64,000 nucleotides of DNA from Streptomyces leeuwenhoekii (GCF_001013905.1 NZ_LN831790.1:6090001-6154000); one strand, 5' to 3'. Shown: positions 8,014 to 19,406, numbered from the stretch's first letter. A program made the numbers and translations. Notes: a model not told the origin generated them from the letters alone.

Positions 8014-10968
8014 ATGAGACACAGAGCGAGATCGATCCTCGCCGTCGTCGCGCTCCTGATCGGCGGCGCGGGCTTGGCGCCCGCCGCCCAGGCCCAGCCC
8101 GCACGCTCCACCGCCCTGGACGCGGAGGAGGTCAAGGTCTTCCGCGCCGACGTCACCAAGCAGCAGGTACCCCTGCTGCTGGCGGCCGGCCAGGACGGCC
8201 ACGAACTCGGTGAGCAGGTCCCCGACAAGGGCACCGCCACCGTCGAGGTGTACCTCACCGACCGGCAGGCGAAAGAGCTCGGACGGCAGGGCGTCGACCT
8301 CACCGAGCACAGCCTGTCCGCCCACGCCGAGGCACGCGTCGAGGACGCCGCCCAGGGCGTGTTCCGCCCGTACAGCGGCGAGGGCGGCCTGCGGGAGGAG
8401 ATCCTCCGGACCGCCCGCCGTCACCCCGGCCTGACCAAGGTCGTGTCCATCGGCAAGACGATCCGGGGCCAGGACATCCTCGCCCTGAAGCTCACCAAGG
8501 GCGCGAAGCGGTCCGAGGACGGCTCCAGGCCCGCCGTGCTGTACCTGTCCAACCAGCACGCGCGCGAGTGGATCACGCCGGAGATGACGAGGCGGCTGCT
8601 CCACCACTACCTGGACCACTACGGCACCGACCGGCGCATCAAGAGAATCGTCGACACCACCGAACTGTGGTTCGTGCTGTCCGCCAACCCCGACGGCTAC
8701 GACTACACCTTCCAGAGCGACGACACCCGCCTGTGGCGCAAGAACCTGCGGGACGTCAACGGCGACGGCGCCATCACCACCGGCGACGGCGTCGACCTCA
8801 ACCGGAACTTCGCGTACAAGTGGGGCTACGACAACGAGGGCTCGTCCCCCAGCCCCACCAGCCAGACCTACCGCGGCGCCGGCCCCAACTCCGAGCCGGA
8901 GACCCGGGCGCTGGACGCCTTCCAGAAGCGGATCGGCTTCCAGTTCGGCATCAACTACCACTCCGCCGCCGAGCTGCTCCTGTACGGCGTGGGCTGGCAG
9001 GTCGCCACCCGCACCCCCGACGACGTGCTCTACGAGGCCCTCGCCGGCACCCCGGAGAACTCCGCCATCCCGGGCTACCGCCCGCAGCTCTCCTCCGAGC
9101 TGTACACCACCAACGGCGAGGCGGACGGCCACGCGGCCAACGTCAACGGCATGGCGATGTTCACCCCGGAGATGTCGACCTGTCAGTCCGCCTCCGACGC
9201 CGACCCCGACGACCGGTGGAACGCGGCCGACTGCCGTTCCATCTTCACCTTCCCGGACGACGAACGGCTGATCCAGCGCGAGTTCGAGAAGAACGTCCCC
9301 TTCGCGCTGTCCGTCGCCGAGTCCGCCGCCCACCCCGACCGGCCCTCTTCCGCCGTCGGCCTGGAGGCCGCCGACTTCACCCCCGCGGCCTTCTCCACCT
9401 CCTACGCGCGCGGCGGCGGCCAGGAGGTCTCCGTCGTCGCCCGCAAGTCGCTGCGGGACAAGGAACTCCGGTACCGCGTCAACGGCGGCCGGACGCACGA
9501 CATGGCGCTGCGCCCCTGGAAGGGCGGCGAACGCTACGGCGGCGAGGACAACCTCCACTTCGACGAGTACCGCGCGAAGGTCCTCGACGGCGAACCGGGC
9601 GACAAGGTCGAGGTGTGGTTCACCGGTGAGAGCGCCGGCGGCGACAAGGTCTCCGGCGGGCGCTTCACCTACACGATCGCCCAGCGGCCGCGCGCGGACG
9701 TGCTCGTCGTCGCCGAGGGGGCCACGGCCGCCACGCACGCCAGGACCTACGCCGACGCGCTGAAGGCCAACGGCCGCCGGGCCGCCGTCTGGGACGTCGC
9801 GACCCAGGGCGTGCCCGACGCGCTCGGCGTGCTCGGCCACTTCGCCGCCGTCGTCCACCACACCGGCGCGGACGCCCCCGGCGTCGCCACCCAGCTCCAG
9901 CTGCGCGCCTACCTCAACGAGGGCGGCAAGCTGATCGAGGCCGGCGAACAGGCCGGCGGCAGCGTCGACCTCGGCGACGGCACCCTGTCCGACGACTTCA
10001 GCCAGTACTACCTGGGGGCCTACACCCGTACGTCGACCCCCGGGGCGAGCGGGTTCACCGGCATCGGCCGGCTCGACGGCTTCGCCGGCCCGCTGGCCGA
10101 CGCGCCCGGCAACCCGCTGGACCGGGCGGGCACGTACGGCGTCACCTCCGAGGAACTGCCCGTCGCCACCCACCCGCAGTTCGCCAGCGAGGGCGCCGGG
10201 CAGTTCGCCGGGACGGAGAACCCGTACGGGCCGTACACGGGTGCCCACATGGCCGCCGCCGTCCACACCGACGACGCCTACAAGCGGCTCACCCGCACCA
10301 TCGACCTCACCGGCGTGAGCGCGGCCGACGCACCCACCCTGCGCACCCGGCTGCTGTGGGACACCGAGCGCGGCTACGACCATGTGCTGGTCGAGGCCCA
10401 CACCGCCGGAGCCGACGACTGGACCACGCTCCCCGAGGCGGGCGGCGCGACCGGCACCGCCGTACCGGCGGAGTGCGCGGCCGGGTACTACGTCGGCGAG
10501 CACCCCTGGCTGAAGCGGTACCTGACCGTGGGCGACGACGGCTGCGCCGCGCGGGGCACCAGCGGGGCGTGGCACAGCCTCACCGGCTCCTCCGGAGGCT
10601 GGCGGCAGGTCGCCTACGACCTGAGCGCGTACGCCGGGCAGCAGGTGGAGGTTTCGCTGAGCTACGTCACCGACCCCGGCACCGGCGGGCGCGGCGTCCT
10701 GGCCGACGAGGCCGCGCTGGTCGTCGGCGGCACCGCGGCCGAGACGGAGGGCTTCGAGGCGTCCCTGGGCGCCTGGCGGGTCGCCGGACCGCCCCCGGGC
10801 AGCCCCGCCGTCCTGAAGGACTGGGCGCGCACCGGCACGCTCTTCCGTACCTACGGCGCGGTCACCACGGACGACACCGTGCTGCTGGGCTTCGGCCTCG
10901 AACACCTGCCCACGGCGGCCGACCGGGCGGCCCTGATGCGCAAGGCGCTCGCGGCGCTGGAGGGGTGA
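8014..10968 (+). CDS. Secreted M14-family zinc carboxypeptidase
   Basis: 984 residues. The N-terminal signal peptide (RHRARSILAVVALLIGGAG, ending near AQAQP) indicates export. The catalytic M14 domain spans about residues 115-430: zinc ligands H182 and E185 (NQHAREW), third ligand H316 (GINYHSAAE), substrate-binding DLNRNF at 261-266, and the catalytic Glu, probably E386 (MFTPEMST). The roughly 550 residues after the peptidase are unusual in length. They include an alpha/beta part (about 560-650, ADVLVVAEG onward) and a C-terminal beta-rich, MAM/jelly-roll-like part that ends in AALEG. AGGGGGG four bases before ATG is the ribosome-binding site. It probably trims extracellular peptides. Confidence 0.92.
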   Translation: MRHRARSILAVVALLIGGAGLAPAAQAQPARSTALDAEEVKVFRADVTKQQVPLLLAAGQDGHELGEQVPDKGTATVEVYLTDRQAKELGRQGVDLTEHSLSAHAEARVEDAAQGVFRPYSGEGGLREEILRTARRHPGLTKVVSIGKTIRGQDILALKLTKGAKRSEDGSRPAVLYLSNQHAREWITPEMTRRLLHHYLDHYGTDRRIKRIVDTTELWFVLSANPDGYDYTFQSDDTRLWRKNLRDVNGDGAITTGDGVDLNRNFAYKWGYDNEGSSPSPTSQTYRGAGPNSEPETRALDAFQKRIGFQFGINYHSAAELLLYGVGWQVATRTPDDVLYEALAGTPENSAIPGYRPQLSSELYTTNGEADGHAANVNGMAMFTPEMSTCQSASDADPDDRWNAADCRSIFTFPDDERLIQREFEKNVPFALSVAESAAHPDRPSSAVGLEAADFTPAAFSTSYARGGGQEVSVVARKSLRDKELRYRVNGGRTHDMALRPWKGGERYGGEDNLHFDEYRAKVLDGEPGDKVEVWFTGESAGGDKVSGGRFTYTIAQRPRADVLVVAEGATAATHARTYADALKANGRRAAVWDVATQGVPDALGVLGHFAAVVHHTGADAPGVATQLQLRAYLNEGGKLIEAGEQAGGSVDLGDGTLSDDFSQYYLGAYTRTSTPGASGFTGIGRLDGFAGPLADAPGNPLDRAGTYGVTSEELPVATHPQFASEGAGQFAGTENPYGPYTGAHMAAAVHTDDAYKRLTRTIDLTGVSAADAPTLRTRLLWDTERGYDHVLVEAHTAGADDWTTLPEAGGATGTAVPAECAAGYYVGEHPWLKRYLTVGDDGCAARGTSGAWHSLTGSSGGWRQVAYDLSAYAGQQVEVSLSYVTDPGTGGRGVLADEAALVVGGTAAETEGFEASLGAWRVAGPPPGSPAVLKDWARTGTLFRTYGAVTTDDTVLLGFGLEHLPTAADRAALMRKALAALEG

Positions 10969-10975
10969 CCTGGCA

Positions 10976-12199
<1,224 letters not shown>

Positions 12200-12229
12200 C
12201 CGGCGGAGCAGGCAGTTTGAGGTGAGAAC

Positions 12230-12268
12230 CAGGGCTCGGGCGGCGCACGACGCGCCGTCCGAGCCCTG
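12230..12268 (+). terminator. Long hairpin between gap and pgk
   Basis: 17-base arms (12230-12246 and 12252-12268) with a single G-U pair and a five-base loop, 30 bases after the gap stop. It would allow separate mRNA levels for gap and the pgk-tpiA pair, as a terminator or partial attenuator. Confidence 0.85.
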
Positions 12269-12376
12269 ACTCACGTACAGATCGGCCCCTCTTCCGGATG
12301 CCGAGCGACCGCTGCGAGATCATTGAGCGATCGCGAGCGCACCGAGCGATCACCAGCCCTCCTCAGGAGCCCTTGC

Positions 12377-13588
12377 ATGAAGACGATCGACGAACTCCTC
12401 TCCGAAGGTGTCGCGGGCAAGCGGGTCTTCGTCCGCGCCGACCTCAACGTGCCGCTGGACGGCACCACCATCACCGACGACGGCCGCATCCGCGCCGTGC
12501 TGCCCACCGTCAAGGCCCTGGCCGAGGCGGGCGCGCGCGTCGTCGTCGCCTCGCACCTGGGCCGCCCCAAGGGCGCGCCCGACCCCGCCTTCTCCCTCGC
12601 CCCGGCCGCCGCCCGCCTCGGCGAACTCCTCGGTGCGCAGGTCCGCTTCGCCGAGGACACGGTCGGGACCTCCGCGGAGTCCACCGTGGCCGGCCTCGCC
12701 GACGGCCAGGTCGCCGTCCTGGAGAACCTGCGCTTCAACGCCGGGGAGACCAGCAAGGACGACGCCGAGCGCGCCGCCTTCGCCGACCGGCTCGCCGGCC
12801 TCGCGGACGTCTACGTCGGCGACGGCTTCGGCGCGGTGCACCGTAAGCACGCCTCGGTCTTCGACCTGCCCAGGCGCCTCCCGCACTACGCCGGGTACCT
12901 CATCGCCACCGAGGTCGGCGTCCTGAAGAAGCTCACCGAGGACGTCCAGCGGCCCTACGTCGTCGCCCTCGGCGGCGCCAAGGTCTCCGACAAGCTCGCC
13001 GTCATCGACCAGCTCCTCGACAAGGCCGACCGGCTGCTCATCGGCGGCGGCATGGCCTACACCTTCCTCAAGGCCAAGGGTTACGAGGTCGGCATCTCCC
13101 TCCTGCAGGAGGACCAGATCCCGGCCGTCACCGAGTACATGGAACGGGCCGAGAAGAACGGCGTCGAGCTGGTCCTGCCCGTCGACGTCCTCGTCTCCCG
13201 CGAGTTCCCGGACCTGAAGACCAAGGCTCCGGCGAACCCCACCACCGTCGCCGCGGACGCCATCCCGGCCGACCAGGAGGGTCTGGACATCGGTCCCGAG
13301 ACCCGCAAGCTGTACGCCTCGAAGCTCGCCGACGCCGCCACCGTCTTCTGGAACGGCCCCATGGGCGTCTTCGAGCACCCCGATTACGCCGAGGGCACCA
13401 AGGCGGTCGCCCAGGCCCTCGTCGACTCCCAGGGCTTCACCGTGGTCGGTGGCGGCGACTCCGCCGCGGCCGTCCGCACCCTGGGCTTCGACGAGAAGGC
13501 ATTCGGCCACATCTCGACCGGTGGCGGCGCCTCCCTTGAATACCTCGAGGGCAAGACGCTCCCCGGCCTCGCCGCACTGGAGGACTGA
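12377..13588 (+). CDS. pgk: Phosphoglycerate kinase
   Basis: 403 residues. It transfers the acyl phosphate of 1,3-bisphosphoglycerate to ADP. The N-terminal substrate loop [13 protein letters not shown], the HLGRPKG motif and the C-terminal nucleotide-binding [14 protein letters not shown] with its [13 protein letters not shown] tail are all present, so the enzyme looks complete and active. The ATG at 12377 begins the conserved MKTIDEL and follows AGGAG. The short sequence GAGCGATC recurs in the leader between the gap terminator and this start. pgk is followed six bases later by tpiA, so the two are co-transcribed. Confidence 0.98.
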   Translation: MKTIDELLSEGVAGKRVFVRADLNVPLDGTTITDDGRIRAVLPTVKALAEAGARVVVASHLGRPKGAPDPAFSLAPAAARLGELLGAQVRFAEDTVGTSAESTVAGLADGQVAVLENLRFNAGETSKDDAERAAFADRLAGLADVYVGDGFGAVHRKHASVFDLPRRLPHYAGYLIATEVGVLKKLTEDVQRPYVVALGGAKVSDKLAVIDQLLDKADRLLIGGGMAYTFLKAKGYEVGISLLQEDQIPAVTEYMERAEKNGVELVLPVDVLVSREFPDLKTKAPANPTTVAADAIPADQEGLDIGPETRKLYASKLADAATVFWNGPMGVFEHPDYAEGTKAVAQALVDSQGFTVVGGGDSAAAVRTLGFDEKAFGHISTGGGASLEYLEGKTLPGLAALED

Positions 13589-13594
13589 CCCTCG

Positions 13595-14371
13595 ATGAGC
13601 ACCCGTACGCCGCTGATGGCGGGCAACTGGAAGATGAACCTCAACCACCTGGAGGCCATCGCCCACGTCCAGAAGCTCGCCTTCGCCCTGGCCGACAAGG
13701 ACTACGACGCCGTCGAGGTCGCCGTCCTTCCCCCCTTCACCGACCTGCGCTCCGTACAGACCCTGGTCGACGGGGACAAGCTGAGGATCAAGTACGGCGC
13801 CCAGGACATCTCCGCGCACGACGGCGGTGCCTACACCGGCGAGATCTCCGGCCCGATGCTGGCCAAGCTGAAGTGCACCTATGTCGCCGTCGGCCACTCC
13901 GAGCGCCGCCAGTACCACGGGGAGACCGACGAGCTCGTCAACGCCAAGGTGAAGGCGGCCTACAAGCACGGCCTGACCCCGATCCTGTGCGTCGGCGAGG
14001 AGCTGGAGGTGCGCGAGGCGGGCAACCACGTCGCGCACACCCTCGCCCAGGTCGAGGGCGGTCTGAAGGACCTCCCGGCCGAGCAGGCCGAGACCGTCGT
14101 GATCGCCTACGAGCCCGTGTGGGCCATCGGCACCGGCAAGGTCTGCGGTGCCGAGGACGCCCAGGAGGTCTGCGCGGCGATCCGCGGCAAGATCGCCGAG
14201 CTGTACTCCCAGGAGCTGGCCGACAAGGTCCGCATCCAGTACGGCGGCTCGGTCAAGTCCGGCAACGTCGCCGAGATCATGGCGCAGGCCGACATCGACG
14301 GCGCCCTGGTCGGCGGTGCCTCGCTGGACGCCGACGAGTTCGTCAAGATCGTGCGCTTCCGCGACCAGTGA
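13595..14371 (+). CDS. tpiA: Triose-phosphate isomerase
   Basis: 258 residues, a standard TIM-barrel enzyme that interconverts dihydroxyacetone phosphate and glyceraldehyde-3-phosphate. All three catalytic residues are visible: Lys13 (AGNWKMN), His101 (VGHSERR) and Glu173 ([11 protein letters not shown]). The phosphate-gripping YGGSVKSGN loop is present near the C-terminus. It starts six bases after pgk and is the last glycolytic gene of the unit. An unusually perfect palindrome follows before secG. Confidence 0.98.
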   Translation: MSTRTPLMAGNWKMNLNHLEAIAHVQKLAFALADKDYDAVEVAVLPPFTDLRSVQTLVDGDKLRIKYGAQDISAHDGGAYTGEISGPMLAKLKCTYVAVGHSERRQYHGETDELVNAKVKAAYKHGLTPILCVGEELEVREAGNHVAHTLAQVEGGLKDLPAEQAETVVIAYEPVWAIGTGKVCGAEDAQEVCAAIRGKIAELYSQELADKVRIQYGGSVKSGNVAEIMAQADIDGALVGGASLDADEFVKIVRFRDQ

Positions 14372-14404
14372 GTGGGCGCTAGCGGGGATCCGTCGTACCC
14401 TTGC

Positions 14405-14434
14405 GGGGACATGGTGGCCTGCCACCATGTCCCC
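14405..14434 (+). terminator. 30-base perfect palindrome between tpiA and secG
   Basis: Two 14-base arms (14405-14418 and 14421-14434) are exact reverse complements around a CT centre. As RNA it would fold into a very stable hairpin with a small loop. Its place 33 bases after tpiA and 35 bases before secG suggests a terminator or a processing/attenuation element. There is no T run. Confidence 0.75.
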
Positions 14435-14469
14435 GTCGTCCGTCAGAATCCGAGGAAGTTGGTCCAGCC

Positions 14470-14706
14470 GTGGTTTTGGGGTTCTCGATCGCCCTGATCG
14501 TCTTCAGCCTGCTGCTGATGCTGCTGGTGCTGATGCACAAGGGGAAGGGCGGCGGCCTCTCCGACATGTTCGGTGGCGGCATGCAGTCGTCCGTCGGCGG
14601 CTCCTCGGTCGCCGAGCGCAACCTCGACCGGATCACCGTGGTGGTCGGTCTGCTGTGGTTCGCGTGCATCATCGTCCTCGCCCTGGTCATGAAGACGAAC
14701 AGCTGA
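14470..14706 (+). CDS. secG: Preprotein translocase subunit SecG
   Basis: 78 residues, a small inner-membrane partner of SecY and SecE that assists SecA-driven export. Two membrane segments are clear: residues 3-20 (LGFSIALIVFSLLLMLLV) and about 58-74 (VVVGLLWFACIIVLALV). They are joined by the typical Gly/Ser-rich cytoplasmic loop (HKGKGGGLSDMFGGGMQSS). The GTG start is chosen because the family begins at VLGFSIAL and GAGGAAG lies upstream; longer in-frame extensions have no similarity. secG after tpiA is a conserved actinobacterial arrangement. Confidence 0.95.
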   Translation: MVLGFSIALIVFSLLLMLLVLMHKGKGGGLSDMFGGGMQSSVGGSSVAERNLDRITVVVGLLWFACIIVLALVMKTNS

Positions 14707-14742
14707 ACGGCGCCGCACCCGCGGCACACACGTTCCCCACGT

Positions 14743-14792
14743 AAGGCCCCATGTACGGTACGCGCCCCCGGGCGCGGCCTATCATGGGGCTT
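14743..14792 (+). terminator. Hairpin after secG
   Basis: Outer arms at 14743-14753 and 14783-14792 pair as AAG.CCCCATG with CATGGGGCTT (one bulged G), enclosing a second GCGCC/GGGCGC stem. It probably terminates the pgk-tpiA-secG transcript. Confidence 0.7.
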
Positions 14793-14921
14793 GCGTCTGT
14801 GGGCGGGGGGCCTGTAACTCCTATCACTGGACGCGCGTTGAGCCTTACGTAGACTGAGGCGCTCGCGGCGAAGCGGAACGCCGACTCGCTTCGCGGCACC
14901 ATCACGCAGGGAGTTACGACC

Positions 14922-15257
14922 GTGGCAAGTGGCAACGCGATCCGAGGAAGCCGGGTCGGGGCGGGGCCGATGGGCGAGGCCGAGCGCGGCGAGTCCGCGC
15001 CGCGCCTGCGCGTCTCCTTCTGGTGCTCCAACGGGCATGAGACGCAGCCGAGCTTCGCCAGCGACGCACAGGTCCCCGACACCTGGGACTGCCCCCGCTG
15101 CGGCTTCCCGGCCGGGCAGGACCGGGACAACCCGCCGGACCCGCCCCGCACCGAGCCCTACAAGACGCATCTGGCGTATGTGCGCGAGCGGCGCAGCGAC
15201 GCGGACGGCGAGGCGATCCTCGCCGAGGCGCTCGCCAAACTGCGGGGCGAGATCTAG
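14922..15257 (+). CDS. RbpA-type RNA polymerase-binding protein
   Basis: 111 residues. RbpA proteins bind the principal sigma factor and core RNA polymerase and stabilise open complexes in actinobacteria. This one has the family layout: a basic N-terminal tail (NAIRGSRVG), a zinc-ribbon-like core with Cys35, His39, Cys57 and Cys60 (FWCSNGHE ... DCPRCG), and a C-terminal sigma-interaction helix (KTHLAYVRERRSDADGEAIL). The spacing of the metal ligands is that of true RbpA. It is probably a paralogue rather than the main RbpA, which in S. coelicolor lies elsewhere, so no symbol is given. A good ribosome-binding site (AGGGAG) precedes the GTG. Confidence 0.85.
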   Translation: MASGNAIRGSRVGAGPMGEAERGESAPRLRVSFWCSNGHETQPSFASDAQVPDTWDCPRCGFPAGQDRDNPPDPPRTEPYKTHLAYVRERRSDADGEAILAEALAKLRGEI

Positions 15258-15267
15258 GAGTTGACGT

Positions 15268-15296
15268 CGGCCGGGCATCCGTGAGGTGCCCGGCCG
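15268..15296 (+). terminator. Hairpin after the RbpA-type gene
   Basis: A perfect ten-base stem (15268-15277 with 15287-15296) begins 11 bases after the stop codon. It is a likely terminator separating this gene from the MFS transporter. Confidence 0.8.
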
Positions 15297-15452
15297 GAGT
15301 CGTCCTGCGGCGCCGCGCCGCCGCGCCGCCGGGCCGTCCTGCCCGGTCGTGCGGCCGAAGGCCGCCCGGCCCGACCGGCGCCGCCCGCCCGCCGACCGAT
15401 TGTCAGTGGTCCCCTCTACGGTTCGTGCATCGGCGAATCGTGAGGGGGAGCG

Positions 15453-16715
15453 ATGGTGGCGGTAGGGTCGGCGGAGGTGCGCGCGCCCGCCTGGCGCGGG
15501 GGGTTCGGACGGCTGTGGAGTGCCGCCGTGCTGTCCGGCTTCGGCGACGCGCTGCGGACGGCGGCGCTGCCCCTGCTCGCCGTGGCCCTGACGGACGATC
15601 CGCTGCTCATCGCGGCCGTCACCGCCTGCGGGTATCTTCCGTGGCTGCTGTTCGGCCTGCTCGGCGGCGCGGTGGCCGACCGGGTGGACCAGCGGCGCGC
15701 GATGTGGACCGTGGACGCGGTACGCGGCCTGCTGGTCGCCGTCTTCGCGGTCGCCGTCGCCCTGGGACACGCCTCGATCGCCCTGCTCATCGCCCTGTCC
15801 TTCGTCCTCACCACCCTGCAGACACTCTTCGACAACGCGGCGACGGCCCTGCTGCCCGCCCTGGTGGACCGCGAGGCGCTCGGCAGCGCCAACGCCCGCC
15901 TGCTGACGGGCCAGCGCGTCGCCGGCGGTCTGCTCGGCGGGCCCGCCGTGGCGTTGCTGCTGGCCATGGGCACCGCCGCCCCGTTCGCCGCCGACGCCGT
16001 CACCTTCCTGGTGGCCGCCGCGCTGGTGGCCTCGCTGCGGACCGCCCCGCCCCGGCGGGAGGCCCGGCCCGCGGGCAGCACCCTGCGCCGCGAGATGACG
16101 GAGGGACTGCGCACCCTGGCCCGGGACCGGGTCCTGCGCGCCCTGTGCACCGCCACCGCCCTGTGCAACATCGGCATGGGAGCCCTCGTCGCCACCCTGG
16201 TGCTCCTGGTGACCCGCTGGCTGGACGCCGGCACGGCGGGATACGCCGCCGCGGGGACCGCGTACACCGTCGGCGGCCTGGCCGGGGGCCTGGCTCATCG
16301 CCGGTTCGCCGCCCGCACCGGGCGCGGCCGCGGGGTGCTGATCGCGGGTGCGGCGCAGACCGCGGCGCTGGTCGTCATGGGCTCGGTGCGCAGCCTGGCC
16401 GCGCTGACGGCGGCCCTGGCCGTCTTCGGCTTCATGGGCATGGTGTGGAACGTCGGCACCACGACCCTGACGCAGGAGCGCAGTCCGGCCGGGACGCTGG
16501 GCCGCGTCTCCTCGGCGTTCCGGACGCTGGCGGTCGCCGGGGCGCCGGTGGGCGCGCTGCTCGGCGGAGCCGTCGCCGCCGCCTGGGGACCGAACGGCCC
16601 GGCCCTGCTCGCCGCCGCCTTCTTCGCCCTGTCCGTCACCGCGCTGATACCCGCGCGCGAGCCGGAGACCGGGGGGTCCTCCCGCACCGCGGCCACCGAC
16701 ACCCGGACGGGGTGA
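15453..16715 (+). CDS. MFS transporter (drug-exporter-like)
   Basis: 420 residues with about 12 hydrophobic segments, a member of the major facilitator superfamily. The segment GLLGGAVADRVDQRR is the family loop 2-3 signature (G-x3-D-R-x-x-R-R type). The N- and C-terminal halves are separated by an Arg-rich loop near residue 195 (PPRREARPAG). The overall layout resembles the enterobactin-exporter/EntS-like branch, and substrates are usually small molecules or siderophores, but this cannot be settled from sequence. GAGGGGGAG precedes the ATG. It stands alone between the rbpA-type gene and pgi. Confidence 0.85.
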   Translation: MVAVGSAEVRAPAWRGGFGRLWSAAVLSGFGDALRTAALPLLAVALTDDPLLIAAVTACGYLPWLLFGLLGGAVADRVDQRRAMWTVDAVRGLLVAVFAVAVALGHASIALLIALSFVLTTLQTLFDNAATALLPALVDREALGSANARLLTGQRVAGGLLGGPAVALLLAMGTAAPFAADAVTFLVAAALVASLRTAPPRREARPAGSTLRREMTEGLRTLARDRVLRALCTATALCNIGMGALVATLVLLVTRWLDAGTAGYAAAGTAYTVGGLAGGLAHRRFAARTGRGRGVLIAGAAQTAALVVMGSVRSLAALTAALAVFGFMGMVWNVGTTTLTQERSPAGTLGRVSSAFRTLAVAGAPVGALLGGAVAAAWGPNGPALLAAAFFALSVTALIPAREPETGGSSRTAATDTRTG

Positions 16716-16810
16716 CGACAGGCCGGGTCCGCCACTGATCAATTAGGTTGGAACCGGCAGCGGGCAGGTACGCGGCAGCCCAGACAGGCAAGGAAGAAGG
16801 CGGAGTTTCC

Positions 16811-18463
16811 ATGAACGCAGACAGCCGTACCAGGCTCAACCGGACCCCCGAATGGACCGCGCTGGCCAAGCACCACGAGGAGCTCGGCGAGGTCGGTCTG
16901 CGCGAGCTGTTCGCCGCCGACCCCGGGCGCGGTACCGGGTACACGCTCCGGGTGGGCGATCTGTACATCGACTACTCCAAGCACCTCGTCACCGACGACA
17001 CGCTGCGGCTGCTGCGGGAGCTGGCCGCCGCCACCGACGTCTTCGGGCTGCGGGACGCCATGTTCCGCGGCGAGAAGATCAACACCACCGAGCACCGCGC
17101 CGTGCTGCACACCGCGCTGCGGGCGCCGCGGGACGCGGTGATCGAGGTCGACGGCGAGAACGTGGTGCCCGCCGTGCACGCCGTGCTGGACAGGATGGCC
17201 GACTTCGCCGAACGGGTCCGCTCCGGCGCCTGGACGGGCCACACCGGCAAGCGCATCAGGAACGTGGTCAACGTCGGCATCGGCGGCTCCGACCTCGGCC
17301 CGGCGATGGCGTACGAGGCGCTGCGCGCCTACACCGACCGCGATCTGACGTTCCGTTTCGTCTCCAACGTGGACGGGGCCGACCTGCACGAGGCCATCCG
17401 GGACCTCGACCCGGCGGAGACGCTGTTCATCGTCGCCTCCAAGACCTTCACCACCATCGAGACGGTCACCAACGCCACCTCCGCGCGCACCTGGCTGCTG
17501 GACGCGCTCGGTGACGAGGCGGCCGTGGCCAAGCACTTCGTGGCGCTGTCGACCAACGCCGGGAAGGTCGCCGAGTTCGGCATCGACACGGCCAACATGT
17601 TCGAGTTCTGGGACTGGGTCGGCGGCCGCTACTCCTACGACTCGGCGATCGGCCTGTCCCTGATGATCGCCATCGGCCCGGACCGGTTCCGGGAGATGCT
17701 CGACGGCTTCCGCGTCGTCGACGAGCACTTCCGCACCGCCCCCGCCGAGGCCAACGCACCGCTGCTGCTGGGCCTGCTGGGTGTCTGGTACGGCGACTTC
17801 CTGGGCGCCGAGTCGCACGCGGTGCTGCCGTACTCGCACTACCTGTCGAAGTTCACGGCCTACCTCCAGCAGCTCGACATGGAGTCCAACGGCAAGTCGG
17901 TCGACCGCGACGGCCGCCCCGTCGAGTGGCAGACCGGTCCCGTCGTCTGGGGCACGCCGGGCACCAACGGGCAGCACGCCTACTACCAGCTCATCCACCA
18001 GGGCACCAAGCTGATCCCGGCGGACTTCATCGGCTTCGCCCGCCCGGTGTCCGAGCTGAGCGACGAGCTCAAGGCGCAGCACGACCTGCTGATGGCCAAC
18101 TTCTTCGCCCAGACCCAGGCCCTCGCCTTCGGCAAGACGCCGGAGGAGGTGCGCGCGGAGGGCGTGCCGGAGGAGCTGGTGCCGCACAAGACCTTCCGGG
18201 GCAACCACCCGACGACCACCATCCTCGCGCGGGAGCTCACCCCGTCGGTCCTCGGCCAGCTCGTCGCGCTGTACGAGCACAAGGTGTTCGTACAGGGCGC
18301 CATCTGGAACATCGACTCCTTCGACCAGTGGGGCGTCGAGCTCGGCAAGGTCCTCGCCAAGCGGGTCGAGCCCGCCCTGACCGAAGGCGCCGAGGTGCCC
18401 GGCCTGGACGCCTCCACCCGGGCGCTCGTGCGGAGCTACCGGGAGCTGCGCGGCCGGCAGTGA
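16811..18463 (+). CDS. pgi: Glucose-6-phosphate isomerase
   Basis: 550 residues, the long bacterial/eukaryotic type that interconverts glucose-6-phosphate and fructose-6-phosphate. It contains the SIS-domain motif [21 protein letters not shown], the first PGI signature region ([15 protein letters not shown]), the active-site Glu in [12 protein letters not shown], and the second signature [18 protein letters not shown] near the C-terminus. The frame opens upstream of ATG 16811, but family proteins start at this methionine. It joins glycolysis (left) to the pentose-phosphate operon (right), which faces it across an accessory insert. Confidence 0.97.
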   Translation: MNADSRTRLNRTPEWTALAKHHEELGEVGLRELFAADPGRGTGYTLRVGDLYIDYSKHLVTDDTLRLLRELAAATDVFGLRDAMFRGEKINTTEHRAVLHTALRAPRDAVIEVDGENVVPAVHAVLDRMADFAERVRSGAWTGHTGKRIRNVVNVGIGGSDLGPAMAYEALRAYTDRDLTFRFVSNVDGADLHEAIRDLDPAETLFIVASKTFTTIETVTNATSARTWLLDALGDEAAVAKHFVALSTNAGKVAEFGIDTANMFEFWDWVGGRYSYDSAIGLSLMIAIGPDRFREMLDGFRVVDEHFRTAPAEANAPLLLGLLGVWYGDFLGAESHAVLPYSHYLSKFTAYLQQLDMESNGKSVDRDGRPVEWQTGPVVWGTPGTNGQHAYYQLIHQGTKLIPADFIGFARPVSELSDELKAQHDLLMANFFAQTQALAFGKTPEEVRAEGVPEELVPHKTFRGNHPTTTILARELTPSVLGQLVALYEHKVFVQGAIWNIDSFDQWGVELGKVLAKRVEPALTEGAEVPGLDASTRALVRSYRELRGRQ

Positions 18464-18470
18464 CGGCGGC

Positions 18471-18530
18471 GGGACGGGAACGCGCGGGGGAGCGGGCGGG
18501 CGCCCGCCGCCCCGCGGCCGGGCCCGTCCC
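18471..18530. terminator. Bidirectional GC hairpin between pgi and the NmrA-like gene
   Basis: Outer arms GGGACGGG (18471-18478) and CCCGTCCC (18523-18530) enclose further strong pairing (CGCGGGG/CCCCGCG and GGCGGGC/GCCCGCC). It fills the whole space between two convergent stops and should terminate both directions. Confidence 0.8.
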
Positions 18531-19406
18531 TCACAGCGGCCGTCCGTGGCGGTCGTCCGCGCCGCCCCGTGCCAGGGCCCGTTCCACGTGGGTGCGGAAG
18601 TCGCGCGGTGGACGCCCGGTGAGGCGCTGGACGGTGTCGGTGACGCGGTCCTCGGCGCCCTCGGCGATCGCCCGGTCCAGGCCGGCGAGCACGGCGGCGA
18701 ACTCGCGGGGCATGCTCTGCGCCAGATGGTCGCGGAGCTGTTCGTACGTGAGCTTTCGGTGGGTGACGTCCCGTCCGGTCACCTCGGTGAGCACGGCGGC
18801 GACGTCGTCGTAGCTCAGTGCCCGCGGGCCGGTGACGACCAGATCGGTGTCCGGGGCCCGGTCGGCGGTCAGGGCGTGCACGGCCACGGCCGCGATGTCG
18901 TCGGCGTCGACGAAGGCCACGCGGCCCTCGCCCGTCGCGGTGCGGACCGTGCCGTGCTCGCGGATGTCGTGGGCGTGCATGTGGTCGCCGGTGAAGTTCT
19001 GCATGAACCACGAGGGTCGCAGCACCGCCCACTCGTCGAACAGGCCGGGCAGAGCCTGGTGGACCTGCCCCACTGCGGGGCCGCCGGCCGGGATCGCGGA
19101 GGAGCTGAGCAGGACGGCCCGGCCAACTCCCGCGGCGCGGGCCCGCTCCAGGAACGGCAGCATCACGGCGGCCGGGTCGGCGGCGGTCAGAGGCGGGACG
19201 AGGTAGACGCGGTCCGCGCCGCGCAGCGCCGCCTCGTGGGTGGCGGGGTCGAACCAGTCGAAGCGGACGCCCCCGGCGCCGCCGACCGGAGCGGCGCGGC
19301 GGCTCGCGGCCCGGACCAGGTGCCCGCGCGCGGTGAGCCGGGCGGTGACGCGGCTGCCGGTCGTGCCGGTGGCGCCGATGACCAGCGTGGCGGACGAGGA
19401 GGTCAT
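18531..19406 (-). CDS. NmrA-like NAD(P)-binding protein
   Basis: 291 residues with an atypical short-chain dehydrogenase fold. The N-terminal dinucleotide motif is VIGATGTTGSRV, and a conserved SSSAIP/HQALP segment follows. The canonical YxxxK pair is not evident, as in NmrA/HSCARG-like redox sensors and quinone-reductase-like members. It may act as an NAD(P)H-sensing protein or reductase. The ATG at 19406 overlaps the stop of the upstream SnoaL-like gene (ATGA), so they are coupled. The pair is divergent from a TetR gene, and operators in the gap make it the likely regulated target. Confidence 0.8.
   Translation of the reverse strand: MTSSSATLVIGATGTTGSRVTARLTARGHLVRAASRRAAPVGGAGGVRFDWFDPATHEAALRGADRVYLVPPLTAADPAAVMLPFLERARAAGVGRAVLLSSSAIPAGGPAVGQVHQALPGLFDEWAVLRPSWFMQNFTGDHMHAHDIREHGTVRTATGEGRVAFVDADDIAAVAVHALTADRAPDTDLVVTGPRALSYDDVAAVLTEVTGRDVTHRKLTYEQLRDHLAQSMPREFAAVLAGLDRAIAEGAEDRVTDTVQRLTGRPPRDFRTHVERALARGGADDRHGRPL

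Noticed and set aside
8002..10905. 967-residue open frame antisense to the carboxypeptidase
   Set aside because: Same codon-bias shadow; Gly/Val-rich translation without motifs or ribosome-binding site.
15399..15425. TTGTCA as a -35 for the MFS gene
   Set aside because: The next TACGGT lies only 11 bases away, too close for a normal promoter.
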